A stretch of 64,000 nt of DNA from Pseudomonas corrugata (lineage in GTDB: Bacteria; Pseudomonadota; Gammaproteobacteria; Pseudomonadales; Pseudomonadaceae): the NCBI RefSeq assembly GCF_001269905.1, contig NZ_LHVK01000031.1, positions 62,001-126,000 of the forward strand, read 5' to 3'. The notes under the pieces were generated by a model. It did no database searches. It was not told the origin of the DNA and saw only the letters and a program-made list of their open reading frames with translations. Positions 43,212-53,687 of the stretch are shown piece after piece. The position numbers and the translations under genes are program-made. Position 1 is the stretch's first letter. Each line of letters opens with the position of its first letter.

Positions 43212-44324
43212 TCAACGCTCGAGCAGGATCCGCAGCATGCGACGCAGCGGTTCGGCCGCGCCCCACAGCAGTTGGTCGCCGACGGTGAAGGCACCGACGA
43301 ATTGCGAGCCCATGTTCAGCTTGCGCAGGCGTCCCACCGGCACGTTCAGGGTGCCGGTGACCTTGGTCGGGCTCAGCTCCTGCATGCTGGTTTCACGGTT
43401 GTTCGGCACCAGCTTGACCCAAGGGTTGTGCTGGCTGATCAGCCCTTCGATATCGGCGATCGGCACGTCCTTGTTCAGTTTGATGGTCAACGCCTGGCTG
43501 TGGCAACGCATGGCGCCGATGCGCACGCAGATGCCGTCCACCGGGATCGGGCTCTTGAAGCGACCGAGGATCTTGTTGGTTTCGGCCTGGGCCTTCCACT
43601 CTTCGCGGCTCTGGCCGTTAGGCAGTTCCTTGTCGATCCACGGGATCAGGCTGCCAGCCAGCGGCACACCGAAGTTTTCGGTCGGGTAGGCATCGCTGCG
43701 CATCGCTTCGGCGACCTTGCGGTCGATGTCCAGGATGGCGCTGGCCGGGTTGGCCAGGTCATCGGCGACGGCGGCGTGGGTCGCGCCCATCTGCTTGATC
43801 AGCTCACGCATGTTCTGCGCGCCGGCACCGGATGCCGCCTGATAGGTCATGGCGCTCATCCACTCCACCAGACCGGCTTCGAACAGACCGCCCAGGCCCA
43901 TCAGCATCAGGCTGACGGTGCAGTTGCCGCCGATGTAGTTCTTGGTGCCGGCGTCCAGTTGCTGGTCGATGACCTTGCGGTTGACCGGGTCGAGGATGAT
44001 TACCGCGTCGTCCTGCATACGCAGGCTCGAAGCGGCGTCGATCCAGTAGCCCTGCCAGCCGGCTTCGCGCAGTTTCGGGAAGACTTCGCTGGTGTAGTCG
44101 CCACCCTGGCACGTCAGGATCACATCGAGAGTCTTGAGCTCTTCAATGCTGTAGGCATCCTTGAGCGCACCGGTGTCCTTGCCCACGGATGGGCCTTGGC
44201 CACCGACATTGGAAGTGGTGAAGAACACCGGCTCGATGAGATCGAAATCCTGCTCTTCCAGCATTCGCTGCATGAGCACGGAACCGACCATGCCCCGCCA
44301 ACCGATCAGACCTACACGTTTCAT
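43212..44324 (-). CDS. asd: Aspartate-semialdehyde dehydrogenase
   Basis: 370 residues from MKRVGLIGWRGMVGSVLM at 44324. The catalytic Cys is in 'IGGNCTVSLMLMGLGG' and the catalytic His in 'GAMRCHSQALTIKLN'. It reduces aspartyl phosphate to aspartate semialdehyde, the branch point for lysine, methionine, threonine and diaminopimelate. The longer frame begins ten codons upstream. It follows leuB after about 54 bases. Confidence 0.95.
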   Translation of the reverse strand: MKRVGLIGWRGMVGSVLMQRMLEEQDFDLIEPVFFTTSNVGGQGPSVGKDTGALKDAYSIEELKTLDVILTCQGGDYTSEVFPKLREAGWQGYWIDAASSLRMQDDAVIILDPVNRKVIDQQLDAGTKNYIGGNCTVSLMLMGLGGLFEAGLVEWMSAMTYQAASGAGAQNMRELIKQMGATHAAVADDLANPASAILDIDRKVAEAMRSDAYPTENFGVPLAGSLIPWIDKELPNGQSREEWKAQAETNKILGRFKSPIPVDGICVRIGAMRCHSQALTIKLNKDVPIADIEGLISQHNPWVKLVPNNRETSMQELSPTKVTGTLNVPVGRLRKLNMGSQFVGAFTVGDQLLWGAAEPLRRMLRILLER

Positions 44325-44378
44325 CGCAACTGCACCTATACAAAAGTGGGCCACCGTCGAAGCGGTGGACCGGAGAGA

Positions 44379-45461
<1,083 letters not shown>

Positions 45462-45524
45462 GCTTTCCTCGTTTGTTGTACCGGCGCGCCAGGTTTTCTA
45501 CTTCCGGGCAGACCAGGAAAAATC

Positions 45525-46289
45525 CTATCGCTCAGCCCACAGCACCAGTACATCCGTACTGAAAGAACCATCGGCTTCAATCTCGAAATATTCACGCACT
45601 TCGTCGCCCATCGAACGCTGCAGCTCGAGTATCGCCGCGCGCATCACCTCGGGCGTGCGCATGCGCTCGACCCAGGAGCGGTATTCCAGGCGCAGGCGCT
45701 GGCGAGAGGTGCTGCTCACCTGCAACCCCGCTTCGCTGACCTGGCGTGACCACTCGGCCGCCGAATAATCGCGCACATGACTGGTATCGCGCAGCACCTC
45801 GACGCTTTGCAGGTAGGTATCCAGCAACGGCATGCCCGGCGACAGTACATCAATGAACGCCGCTACGCCGCCCGGCTTGAGCACCCGGCGCACTTCCCGC
45901 AACGCCACGCCCAGGTCGCCCCAATGATGCGCCGAATAGCGACTGAACACGAACTCGAACTCAGCGTCGGCGAATGGCAGGCGCTCGGCGGCACCGCACA
46001 CGGTGGTGATGTTGCCCAGCCCACGCTCCGCGGCCGCCGCAGCGACGACATCGAGCATCTGCCGGGACAGGTCATAGGCCACCACTTCACCAGCCAGAGG
46101 CGCCACGTGAAAACTCACGTGACCGGCGCCGCACCCCAGATCCAGCACACGGGCATTGCCATGCCCAGCCAGGGCAGCCTGTAGCAGCGCGAACTCGGCA
46201 CCCTGGGCGTGCACGGCACTGCTCAGATAGGCCGAGGCCTGTTCACCGAATTGCTTTTGTACAACCTGACTGTGGGCGGTGCTGGTCAT
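45525..46289 (-). CDS. Class I SAM-dependent methyltransferase
   Basis: 254 residues with the SAM-binding motif 'VLDLGCGAGHVSFHVA' (about 50-65), motif II 'FEFVFSRYSAHHWGD' and post-motif 'VLKPGGVAAFIDVLSPG'. It resembles UbiE/methyltransferase-11 proteins. It sits between leuD and leuB, a position conserved in Pseudomonas, although no methylation step is known in leucine synthesis. The substrate is unknown. Confidence 0.88.
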   Translation of the reverse strand: MTSTAHSQVVQKQFGEQASAYLSSAVHAQGAEFALLQAALAGHGNARVLDLGCGAGHVSFHVAPLAGEVVAYDLSRQMLDVVAAAAAERGLGNITTVCGAAERLPFADAEFEFVFSRYSAHHWGDLGVALREVRRVLKPGGVAAFIDVLSPGMPLLDTYLQSVEVLRDTSHVRDYSAAEWSRQVSEAGLQVSSTSRQRLRLEYRSWVERMRTPEVMRAAILELQRSMGDEVREYFEIEADGSFSTDVLVLWAER

Positions 46290-46329
46290 GGGATGTCCTT
46301 AGGGTGTTGTAGTGCCTGGGCTGGCCTCT

Positions 46330-46401
46330 TCGCGAGCCGGCTCGCTCCCACAGGGTTTTGGGTACACCGCAAATCCAATGTGGGAGCGAGCCTGCTCGCG
46401 A
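46330..46401. repeat. Inverted pair of REP elements (REPIN)
   Basis: REP copies at 46330-46353 and 46379-46401 in opposite orientation, between the methyltransferase gene and leuD, within the leu operon. Confidence 0.85.
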
Positions 46402-46426
46402 TGGCGTCGTCATGCCTTATGCGAAA

Positions 46427-47071
46427 TCAGACCTCGCGAAACAACCAAGGCTGGCTCGCCCGATGCTTCGCTTCAAACGCGGCAATCGCCTCACCGTCCT
46501 GCAGGGTCAAACCGATGTCGTCCAGGCCATTGAGCAGGCAATGCTTGCGGAACGCATCGATCTCAAAGCTCAGCACCTTGCCGTCGGGACGGGTCACGGT
46601 CTGGGCTGCAAGGTCGATCTGCAGTTGATAACCCGGGTTGGCCTCGACCTGCTGGAACAGCTCGTCCACTTCGGCGTCGCTGAGGATGATCGGCAGCAAA
46701 CCGTTCTTGAAGCTGTTGTTGAAGAAGATGTCGGCGTAGCTTGGCGCGATGATGCTGCGGAAGCCGTATTCTTCAAGGGCCCATGGCGCGTGTTCACGGC
46801 TCGAGCCGCAACCGAAGTTCTCCCGGGCCAGCAGCACGCTGGCGCCCTGATAACGCTCGGCGTTGAGCACGAAGTCCTTGTTCAGTGGCCGCTTGGAGTT
46901 GTCCTGGTAAGGCTGGCCCACATCCAGATAACGCCATTCATCGAACAGGTTCGGACCGAAGCCTGTGCGTTTGATGGACTTCAGGAATTGCTTGGGAATG
47001 ATCTGGTCGGTATCGACGTTGGCACGATCCAGAGGCGCGACAAGACCAGTGTGCTGGGTAAAAGCTTTCAT
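46427..47071 (-). CDS. leuD: 3-isopropylmalate dehydratase, small subunit
   Basis: 214 residues: 'GLVAPLDRANVDTDQIIPKQFL', 'LVLLARENFGCGSSREHAPWAL' and 'GFRSIIAPSYADIFFNN' are the aconitase-swivel signature. It works with LeuC to isomerise 2- and 3-isopropylmalate. It begins 13 bases after leuC. Confidence 0.96.
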   Translation of the reverse strand: MKAFTQHTGLVAPLDRANVDTDQIIPKQFLKSIKRTGFGPNLFDEWRYLDVGQPYQDNSKRPLNKDFVLNAERYQGASVLLARENFGCGSSREHAPWALEEYGFRSIIAPSYADIFFNNSFKNGLLPIILSDAEVDELFQQVEANPGYQLQIDLAAQTVTRPDGKVLSFEIDAFRKHCLLNGLDDIGLTLQDGEAIAAFEAKHRASQPWLFREV

Positions 47072-47084
47072 GCTGCGCTCTCCT

Positions 47085-48503
47085 TCAGATCAATTCACGG
47101 ACGTCGACGAAACGGCCGTTGACGGCAGCCGCCGCGGCCATGGCCGGGCTGACCAGGTGGGTGCGCCCACCGGCGCCCTGACGGCCTTCGAAGTTGCGGT
47201 TGGAGGTGGAGGCGCAGTGCTCACCCGACTCCAGGCGATCCGGGTTCATCGCCAGGCACATCGAACACCCTGGCTCACGCCACTCGAAACCGGCCTCGAT
47301 GAACACCTTATCCAGCCCTTCCGCTTCAGCCTGGGCCTTTACCAGGCCCGAGCCCGGCACCACGATGGCCTGCTTGATGGTCGAGGCGACCTTGCGGCCC
47401 TTGGCGATCACCGCCGCGGCACGCAGGTCTTCGATCCGTGAGTTGGTGCAGGAACCGATGAACACGCGATCGAGCTGAATATCGGTAATCGCCTGGTTCG
47501 CGCTCAAGCCCATGTACTTCAAGGCACGAACGATGGAGTCACGCTTGACCAGGTCCATCTCCTTGGCCGGGTCCGGTACGTTCTGATCCACCGCCAGGAC
47601 CATCTCGGGGGAAGTGCCCCAGCTGACCTGCGGCTTGATCTGGGTCGCGTCGAGCTCGACCACCGTATCGAATTTGGCATCGGCGTCGGACACCAGGTCT
47701 TTCCAGGCCTCGACCGCCAAGTCCCATTCGGCGCCTTTCGGGGCGAACGGACGACCCTTGACGTACTCAACGGTCTTTTCATCGGCAGCCACCAGGCCCA
47801 CGCGGGCACCGGCTTCGATGGACATGTTGCAGATGGTCATGCGGCCTTCGACGGACAGGTCGCGGATCGCGCTGCCGGCGAACTCGATGGCATGGCCGTT
47901 ACCGCCGGCAGTGCCGATCTTGCCGATCACCGCCAGGACGATGTCCTTGGCCGTCACGCCGAACGGCAGCTTGCCCTCGACGCGCACCAGCATGTTCTTC
48001 ATTTTCTTGGCCACCAGGCACTGGGTGGCGAGCACATGCTCGACCTCGGAAGTGCCGATGCCGTGGGCCAGGGCACCAAAGGCACCGTGGGTGGAGGTGT
48101 GGGAGTCGCCGCAGACCACGGTCATGCCCGGCAAGGTCGCGCCCTGTTCCGGACCGATGACGTGGACGATACCCTGGCGCACGTCATTCATCTTGAATTC
48201 AACGATGCCGTATTCGTCACAGTTGTCATCGAGGGTCTGGACCTGCAAACGCGAAACCTGGTCGACAATGGCTTCGATACCGCCCTTGCGTTCCGGGGTG
48301 GTCGGCACGTTGTGGTCCGGGGTCGCGATGTTGGCATCGATCCGCCATGGCTTGCGTCCGGCCAGGCGCAGCCCTTCGAACGCCTGTGGCGAAGTCACTT
48401 CATGGATGATGTGACGGTCGATATAGATCAGCGCCGAGCCATCGTCGCGCTGCTTGACCAAATGCGAATCCCAGAGCTTGTCGTAGAGCGTTTTGCCGGC
48501 CAT
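47085..48503 (-). CDS. leuC: 3-isopropylmalate dehydratase, large subunit
   Basis: 472 residues from MAGKTLYDKLWDSHLV at 48503. Aconitase-type 4Fe-4S ligands are in 'FIGSCTNSRIEDL' and 'PGCSMCLAMNPDRL'; 'CGDSHTSTHGAFGALAHGIGTSEVEH' is also present. It is the first gene of the leu operon and is divergent from a LysR regulator. Confidence 0.96.
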   Translation of the reverse strand: MAGKTLYDKLWDSHLVKQRDDGSALIYIDRHIIHEVTSPQAFEGLRLAGRKPWRIDANIATPDHNVPTTPERKGGIEAIVDQVSRLQVQTLDDNCDEYGIVEFKMNDVRQGIVHVIGPEQGATLPGMTVVCGDSHTSTHGAFGALAHGIGTSEVEHVLATQCLVAKKMKNMLVRVEGKLPFGVTAKDIVLAVIGKIGTAGGNGHAIEFAGSAIRDLSVEGRMTICNMSIEAGARVGLVAADEKTVEYVKGRPFAPKGAEWDLAVEAWKDLVSDADAKFDTVVELDATQIKPQVSWGTSPEMVLAVDQNVPDPAKEMDLVKRDSIVRALKYMGLSANQAITDIQLDRVFIGSCTNSRIEDLRAAAVIAKGRKVASTIKQAIVVPGSGLVKAQAEAEGLDKVFIEAGFEWREPGCSMCLAMNPDRLESGEHCASTSNRNFEGRQGAGGRTHLVSPAMAAAAAVNGRFVDVRELI

Positions 48504-48659
48504 CAGACGGTTCCTCATCAGCTTGTTTCTATGCCCCGGATCTTGAACGACTCAATAACCCTTTGGCTTGTGAGGCTGATGTTATGGGGCTACATTAAAT
48601 AACTCAAATTCATATTTTTCATACTTTGCATAACCAACAGGAATCAAACCAGGATCGCC

Positions 48660-49550
48660 ATGGACCTCGCCAACCTCAACGCCTTTATCGCCATCGCCGA
48701 GACGGGCAGTTTCTCCGGCGCCGGTGAACGCTTGCACCTGACCCAGCCGGCGATCAGCAAGCGTATCGCCGGGCTGGAACAGCAGCTCAACGTCCGCTTG
48801 TTCGACCGGCTGGGCCGTGAAATCGGCCTGACCGAGGCCGGTCGGGCCTTGCTGCCGCGGGCCTATCAAATCCTCAATGTGCTGGACGACACCCGTCGCG
48901 CCCTGACCAACCTGGCCGGCGAAGTCACCGGGCGACTGACGCTCGCCACCAGCCATCACATCGGCCTGCACCGCCTACCGCCTCTATTGAGGGAATTCAC
49001 CCGACGTTATCCACAAGTGGCCCTGGACATTCAGTTCCTGGATTCGGAAGTGGCCTACGAAGAAATTCTTCACGGACGGGCGGAACTGGCGGTCATCACC
49101 CTCGCCCCCGAGCCGCATGCGCTGATGCGTGCCACGCCGGTGTGGGACGACCCCCTGGATTTCGTGGTGGCGCCGGAACATGCGCTGCTGGACAATCGCG
49201 CGGTCAGCCTGGCGGATATCGCCCTGCATCCCGCGGTTTTCCCGGGGGGCAATACCTTTACCCATCACATTGTCCGGCGCCTGTTCGAGGCTCAGGACCT
49301 GACACCGAACATCGCCATGAGCACGAATTATCTGGAAACCATAAAGATGATGGTTTCCATTGGCCTGGCCTGGAGTGTCCTGCCGCGCACCATGCTCGAC
49401 GATCAGGTGGCGCGCATCCCTTTGCCGGGCATACAACTCAGTCGCCAGCTAGGCTATATCTTGCACACTGAACGGACACTGTCGAATGCTGCGCGCGCTT
49501 TCATGTCCCTACTGGACGCACAAATCGATCTGCCAGGGACAAGGGCATAG
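48660..49550 (+). CDS. LysR-family regulator divergent from leuC
   Basis: 296 residues with an N-terminal winged helix 'LNAFIAIAETGSFSGAGERLHLTQPAISKRIAGLEQQL' and a substrate-binding domain. The 156-base gap to leuC is AT-rich. Divergent placement suggests control of leuCD(B) expression; this gene pair is conserved in Pseudomonas. The effector is unknown. Confidence 0.88.
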   Translation: MDLANLNAFIAIAETGSFSGAGERLHLTQPAISKRIAGLEQQLNVRLFDRLGREIGLTEAGRALLPRAYQILNVLDDTRRALTNLAGEVTGRLTLATSHHIGLHRLPPLLREFTRRYPQVALDIQFLDSEVAYEEILHGRAELAVITLAPEPHALMRATPVWDDPLDFVVAPEHALLDNRAVSLADIALHPAVFPGGNTFTHHIVRRLFEAQDLTPNIAMSTNYLETIKMMVSIGLAWSVLPRTMLDDQVARIPLPGIQLSRQLGYILHTERTLSNAARAFMSLLDAQIDLPGTRA

Positions 49551-49617
49551 GTTGTGCTACTCCTATAGAGCCGAAAATGCCTGCGCTTAACGCTCACTGC
49601 CCAAGGCTCGCTAGATA

Positions 49618-52600
49618 ATGCCCAAACCCGCTGACCATCTCCCGCCCCTGCCGCGTATCCAGGCGCTTGACCCGAAACGGTCGGAGCAAAGCTGGGACAG
49701 CGCGCCGCAGTTGCTGGCCGCGCTGAACGGAGCGCGGCTGGGGGCCTGGTCGTGGGACATCGATACCGGGCGGATCAGTTGGTCCAGGGGCACCCAGGCG
49801 CTGTTCGGCTTCGACCCGCGCCAGCCGCTGCCAGGGGATGTGGATTACCTGGACCTGCTATTGCCCGAGGACCGCACCAAGGCCATCCGCGCCTTTCACG
49901 CGGCCGTGGCCGGCGCGCCGCTGGAACAGGCGATGCACCATCGCATTGTCTGGCCCGACGGCAGCCTGCACTGGCTGGAAATCAGCGGCAGCGTATCGCC
50001 CGACAAGCACGGACGCCCGCGCATGATCGGGGTCATCCGTGAGATCACCCACCAGCGCGAGCGCGAACAGGCCTTGCGCAGCTCGGAGAAACGCTTTGCC
50101 ACGCTCTTTCACCTCTGCCCGAACATGGTGCTGCTGACCCGCCAGGAAGACGGGCTGATCAGCGAAGCCAACCAGTATTTCGAAAGCCTGTTCGGCTGGC
50201 CGGTGCACGATGTCATCGGCCGTACCACCCTGGAACTGGGCCTGTGGGTCGATCCCAGCCAGCGGGCAAGACTGGTGGAAGCCACCAAGGCCAAGGGCGA
50301 ACTGGTGAGCATGGAGGTGGAATTCCGCGCCAGTAACGGCCAGATCCACAACGGCATCCTCAGCGCGCAAAAGGTCGAACTTGAAGGGCAGCCCTATCTG
50401 CTGAGCACGTTTCTCGACACCACTGAACGCAAACTGGCCGAACTGGCCCTCAAGGACAGCCAGGAACGCCTCGACCTGGCCCTCGACTCGGCGCAACTGG
50501 GCACCTGGGACTGGCACATACCTAGCGGCATGCTCTACGGCTCGGCCCGTGCCGCGCAGCTCCATGGCCTGGAGCCCAAGCCGTTCCACGAGTCGTTCGA
50601 CGCGTTTTTCGAAGGAGTCCCCGACGAAGAGCGCAACAACATGCGCAATGCGTATCGCAGCCTGCGCGAAGGTCCGGCGGGCAATTATCAACTGACCTAT
50701 CGCGTGCAATTGCCGGACGGCAGCTCCCGTTACCTGGAGAGCCGCGCCCGCCTCTACCGCAACGACGACGGCAGCCCCCAACGCATGGCCGGTACCTTGC
50801 TGGACATCACCGACCAGGTGGAACGCGAGCAGAGCCTGGCGGCGTCGGAGGAAAAATTCGCCACGTTGTTCCAGGTCAGCCCCGATCCGATCTGCGTCAC
50901 CCACCAGGACAGTAACCGCTTCCTCGAGATCAACTCCAGCTTCACCCAGACGTTCGGCTGGTCCGCCAGCGACGTGATCGGCCGCAGCGCCGACGAAATC
51001 GGTCTCTGGGATGCCTCAGGCAACAGCCTGCAACGTATCGAACGGGTGATTCGCGAACAATCGCTGAACAATGTCGCAATTGTCGTCCACCACAAGAACG
51101 GCCAACCGCTCACCTGCGTGATCTCCAGTCGTCAGATCAACGTCAGCAACCAGCCCTGCGTCGTCACCACCCTGCGGGACATCACCCAACAACAACGCTC
51201 CGAAGCGGCCCTGAAGTCCAGCGAGGAGAAATTCGCCAAGGCGTTCCACTCCAGCCCTGACGCCATCACCATCACCGAACGCGAAAGCGGCCGCTACCTT
51301 GAGGTCAATGATGGCTTTTGCCGCCTGACCGGTTACCGCGCCGACGAAGTGATCGGGCACACGGTGTACGAGGTTGGCATCTGGGCCGAGGAAAAACAGC
51401 GCGCAACCCTGTTGACCGAACTGCAACTCAAGGGCCGGGTGCTTCACCAGGAAATGCTCGGGCGCAACAAGCGCGGGGAATTGCTCACGGTTGAGGTATC
51501 GGTCGAGCCCATTACACTCAACGAGACGGACTGCCTGCTGCTGACTGCGCGGGACGTGAGCCTGCTGCGCAACGCCGAGGCTCAGATCCGTCACCTGGCC
51601 TATCACGACCCGCTGACCAACCTGCCCAACCGGGCCCTGCTGATGGACCGGCTGAGCCAGCAGATCGCCCTGCTCAAGCGCCATAACCTGCGCGGTGCGC
51701 TCCTGTTCCTCGATCTCGACCACTTCAAGCACATCAACGATTCCCTGGGCCATCCGGTGGGTGACACGGTGCTGAAAATCATCACCGCGCGCCTGGAAGC
51801 CAGCGTTCGCCTGGAGGACACCGTCGCGCGATTGGGCGGCGACGAGTTCGTGGTGTTGCTCAGCGGCCTGGAAGGTACCCGCAACGAAGTCAGCGAGCAG
51901 GTGCAGAAGCTGGCCGACACCCTGCGCGAACTGCTGTCGGAACCGATGTTCCTCGACGGCCAGCGACTTCAGGTCACACCCAGCATTGGCATGGCGCTGA
52001 TTCCCGACCATGGCGCTACCCCAGCCGACCTGCTCAAGCGCGCCGACATTGCGCTTTATCGCGCCAAGGATTCGGGGCGCAACACCTCGCAGATGTTTCA
52101 CACCACCATGCAAAAGGCGGCCAGTGAACGGCTGCGCATGGAAACCGACTTGCGCCAGGCCTTGGCCCGCAACGAGTTCAGCCTGCACTTCCAACCCCAG
52201 GTCGACGCCCGCGACAACCGGATCGTCGGTGCCGAAGCACTGGTGCGCTGGCATCATCCCGAACTGGGCGCCCAGTCGCCCAACGAGTTCATCAAGGTCC
52301 TGGAAGACAGCGGACTGATCCTGGAAGTGGGCACCTGGATCCTCGATGAAGCCTGTGATGGCTTCAAGCAATTGATCGCCAAGGGCAAGATCGATCCGCA
52401 GCGGTTCAGTCTGTGCGTGAACATCAGCCCGCGCCAGTTCCGGCAGAGCGACTTCGTTGAGCGCATCGAAAGCAGCCTCGCGACCCACGGCCTGCCCTGC
52501 ACCATTTTGAAACTGGAAATCACCGAAGGCATCGTGATCCAGAACCTGGACGACACCATCGGCAAGATGCGTCGCCTCAAGAAGCTGGGGGTGAGCTTCG

Positions 52601-52896
52601 CCATGGATGACTTTGGCACCGGTTATTCGTCGCTGACCTACCTCAAGCGTCTTCCAGTGGATACGCTGAAAATCGACCAATCATTCGTGCGCGACGCCAC
52701 CAGCGACCCCAACGATGCCGAGATCATCCGTGCCATCGTCGCCATGGCCCGCAGCCTTAACCTGGAGATGATTGCCGAAGGCGTGGAAACCCTGGAACAA
52801 CTGCACTTCCTGCAGGGGCTCGATTGCCATCTGTACCAGGGCTACCTGCACAGCCGGCCGTTGCCGCTGGATGCGTTCGAGCGGTTGCTTCCGTAA
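49618..52896 (+). CDS. Five-PAS GGDEF-EAL cyclic-di-GMP protein
   Basis: 1092 residues, no clear membrane helix. Five PAS domains in series (about 38-160, 163-285, 287-410, 415-530, 535-655), then GGDEF from 'HDPLTNLPNRALLMDRL' (residue ~662) with an intact GGDEF motif near 740, then EAL with 'EALVRWHHP' near 871, 'MDDFGTGYSSLTYLKRLPVDTLKID' and 'AEGVETLEQL'. Both catalytic signatures look complete, so it could make and/or break cyclic di-GMP under control of PAS signals. It is a stand-alone gene, 67 bases after the LysR gene. Confidence 0.92.
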   Translation: MPKPADHLPPLPRIQALDPKRSEQSWDSAPQLLAALNGARLGAWSWDIDTGRISWSRGTQALFGFDPRQPLPGDVDYLDLLLPEDRTKAIRAFHAAVAGAPLEQAMHHRIVWPDGSLHWLEISGSVSPDKHGRPRMIGVIREITHQREREQALRSSEKRFATLFHLCPNMVLLTRQEDGLISEANQYFESLFGWPVHDVIGRTTLELGLWVDPSQRARLVEATKAKGELVSMEVEFRASNGQIHNGILSAQKVELEGQPYLLSTFLDTTERKLAELALKDSQERLDLALDSAQLGTWDWHIPSGMLYGSARAAQLHGLEPKPFHESFDAFFEGVPDEERNNMRNAYRSLREGPAGNYQLTYRVQLPDGSSRYLESRARLYRNDDGSPQRMAGTLLDITDQVEREQSLAASEEKFATLFQVSPDPICVTHQDSNRFLEINSSFTQTFGWSASDVIGRSADEIGLWDASGNSLQRIERVIREQSLNNVAIVVHHKNGQPLTCVISSRQINVSNQPCVVTTLRDITQQQRSEAALKSSEEKFAKAFHSSPDAITITERESGRYLEVNDGFCRLTGYRADEVIGHTVYEVGIWAEEKQRATLLTELQLKGRVLHQEMLGRNKRGELLTVEVSVEPITLNETDCLLLTARDVSLLRNAEAQIRHLAYHDPLTNLPNRALLMDRLSQQIALLKRHNLRGALLFLDLDHFKHINDSLGHPVGDTVLKIITARLEASVRLEDTVARLGGDEFVVLLSGLEGTRNEVSEQVQKLADTLRELLSEPMFLDGQRLQVTPSIGMALIPDHGATPADLLKRADIALYRAKDSGRNTSQMFHTTMQKAASERLRMETDLRQALARNEFSLHFQPQVDARDNRIVGAEALVRWHHPELGAQSPNEFIKVLEDSGLILEVGTWILDEACDGFKQLIAKGKIDPQRFSLCVNISPRQFRQSDFVERIESSLATHGLPCTILKLEITEGIVIQNLDDTIGKMRRLKKLGVSFAMDDFGTGYSSLTYLKRLPVDTLKIDQSFVRDATSDPNDAEIIRAIVAMARSLNLEMIAEGVETLEQLHFLQGLDCHLYQGYLHSRPLPLDAFERLLP

Positions 52897-52913
52897 CGAG
52901 CGAAACTGTCTTC

Positions 52914-53045
52914 TGTGGCGAGGGGATTCATCCCCGCTGGGCTGCAAAGCAGCCCCCATGCTGCAGACTCAATCCATCTGACATACCGAGTTGGCTGATT
53001 TTAGGGCTGCTACGCAGCCCTGAGGGGATTTATCCCCTCGCCACA
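52914..53045. repeat. Large inverted repeat of a second Pseudomonas repeat family
   Basis: The left part TGTGGCGAGGGGATTCATCC plus GGGCTGCAAAGCAGCCC is mirrored by GGGCTGCTACGCAGCCC plus GAGGGGATTTATCCCCTCG and CCACA on the right, with about 45 bases between. It differs from the GTGGGAGCGAG-type REPs elsewhere in the window. Confidence 0.8.
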
Positions 53046-53072
53046 ACGGAGTTTTACAAAGCTTTCCATATG

Positions 53073-53101
53073 AAAAAGGGCGCCCCTTCGGCGCCCTTTT
53101 T
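53073..53101. terminator. Strong terminator downstream of the heat-shock gene
   Basis: AAAAAGGGCGCC-CCTTC-GGCGCCCTTTTT, with A- and T-runs on both sides; it can act in both directions. On the minus strand it ends the small heat-shock gene. Confidence 0.85.
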
Positions 53102-53114
53102 CAGTGGCGATGCA

Positions 53115-53567
53115 TCAGTTCTGCAGCGCGGGTTGCTGCTGCGCACCGTTGATCGGGATGCGCTTGGCTTTCGCCTCTTCCGGAATCACCCGCAACAGGT
53201 CGATGCTCAACAGACCGTTGCTCAGGCCGGCGGACTTGATCTCGATATGATCCGCCAAGCGGAAGGACAGCTTGAACGCACGCTGGGCGATGCCCTGATG
53301 CAGGTAGGTCACGCTGTCGTTGCTGGCCTCGCGCTTACCGCCGCTGATGGTCAGCACGCCTTTTTCCACCTGCAGGTCCAGGTCTTCTTCCTGGAAGCCG
53401 GCGGCGGCGACTACGATGCGGTATTCATCATCACCGTATTTTTCCACGTTGTAGGGTGGATAGCTGCTGCCCGGTTCGTTGCGCAAGGCGGTTTCGAACA
53501 GGTCGTTGAAACGGTCGAAGCCCACCGAGGAACGGAACAGAGGGGCCAGCGAAAATGCAGTACTCAT
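53115..53567 (-). CDS. ibpA: Small heat-shock protein (Hsp20/IbpA type)
   Basis: 150 residues: 'LFRSSVGFDRFNDLFETAL' at the start, an alpha-crystallin domain (about 35-125, 'YRIVVAAAGFQEEDLDLQVEKGVLTISGGK'), and a short tail with the I-x-I motif 'RIPI'. It holds unfolding proteins at high temperature. Upstream are a sigma-32-type promoter and a ROSE-like hairpin covering the ribosome site, as in other proteobacterial ibpA genes. Confidence 0.93.
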   Translation of the reverse strand: MSTAFSLAPLFRSSVGFDRFNDLFETALRNEPGSSYPPYNVEKYGDDEYRIVVAAAGFQEEDLDLQVEKGVLTISGGKREASNDSVTYLHQGIAQRAFKLSFRLADHIEIKSAGLSNGLLSIDLLRVIPEEAKAKRIPINGAQQQPALQN

Positions 53568-53576
53568 GATTCAAAT

Positions 53577-53632
53577 CTCCTGAAAAGTTCAGCAAGGTTT
53601 TTTGTCTCCGCGACCCGAATTCGGCATCGCGT
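53577..53632 (-). promoter_or_regulatory. ROSE-like RNA thermometer in the ibpA leader
   Basis: On the minus strand, CTTGCTGAA pairs with TTCAGGAG (53577-53597): the UUGCU segment faces the AGGA ribosome site with a bulged G, the hallmark of ROSE elements. A second hairpin, CGCGA..CCGAATTCGG..TCGCG, lies just upstream (about 53610-53632). Confidence 0.75.
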
Positions 53633-53639
53633 ACCCCTT

Positions 53640-53667
53640 ATCTAGGGATCGCCAAATACTTTTCAAG
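53640..53667 (-). promoter_or_regulatory. Sigma-32 (heat-shock) promoter of ibpA
   Basis: On the minus strand CTTGAA, 14 bases, CCCTAGAT, close to the sigma-32 consensus CTTGAA-N13/14-CCCCATNT. It lies about 75-100 bases before the start codon. Confidence 0.8.
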
Positions 53668-53687
53668 AGCTTTTTTCGAAATTTTTT

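Noticed and set aside
51016..52680. 554-codon minus-strand ORF opposite the GGDEF-EAL gene
   Set aside because: Shadow frame; the plus strand carries intact catalytic motifs.
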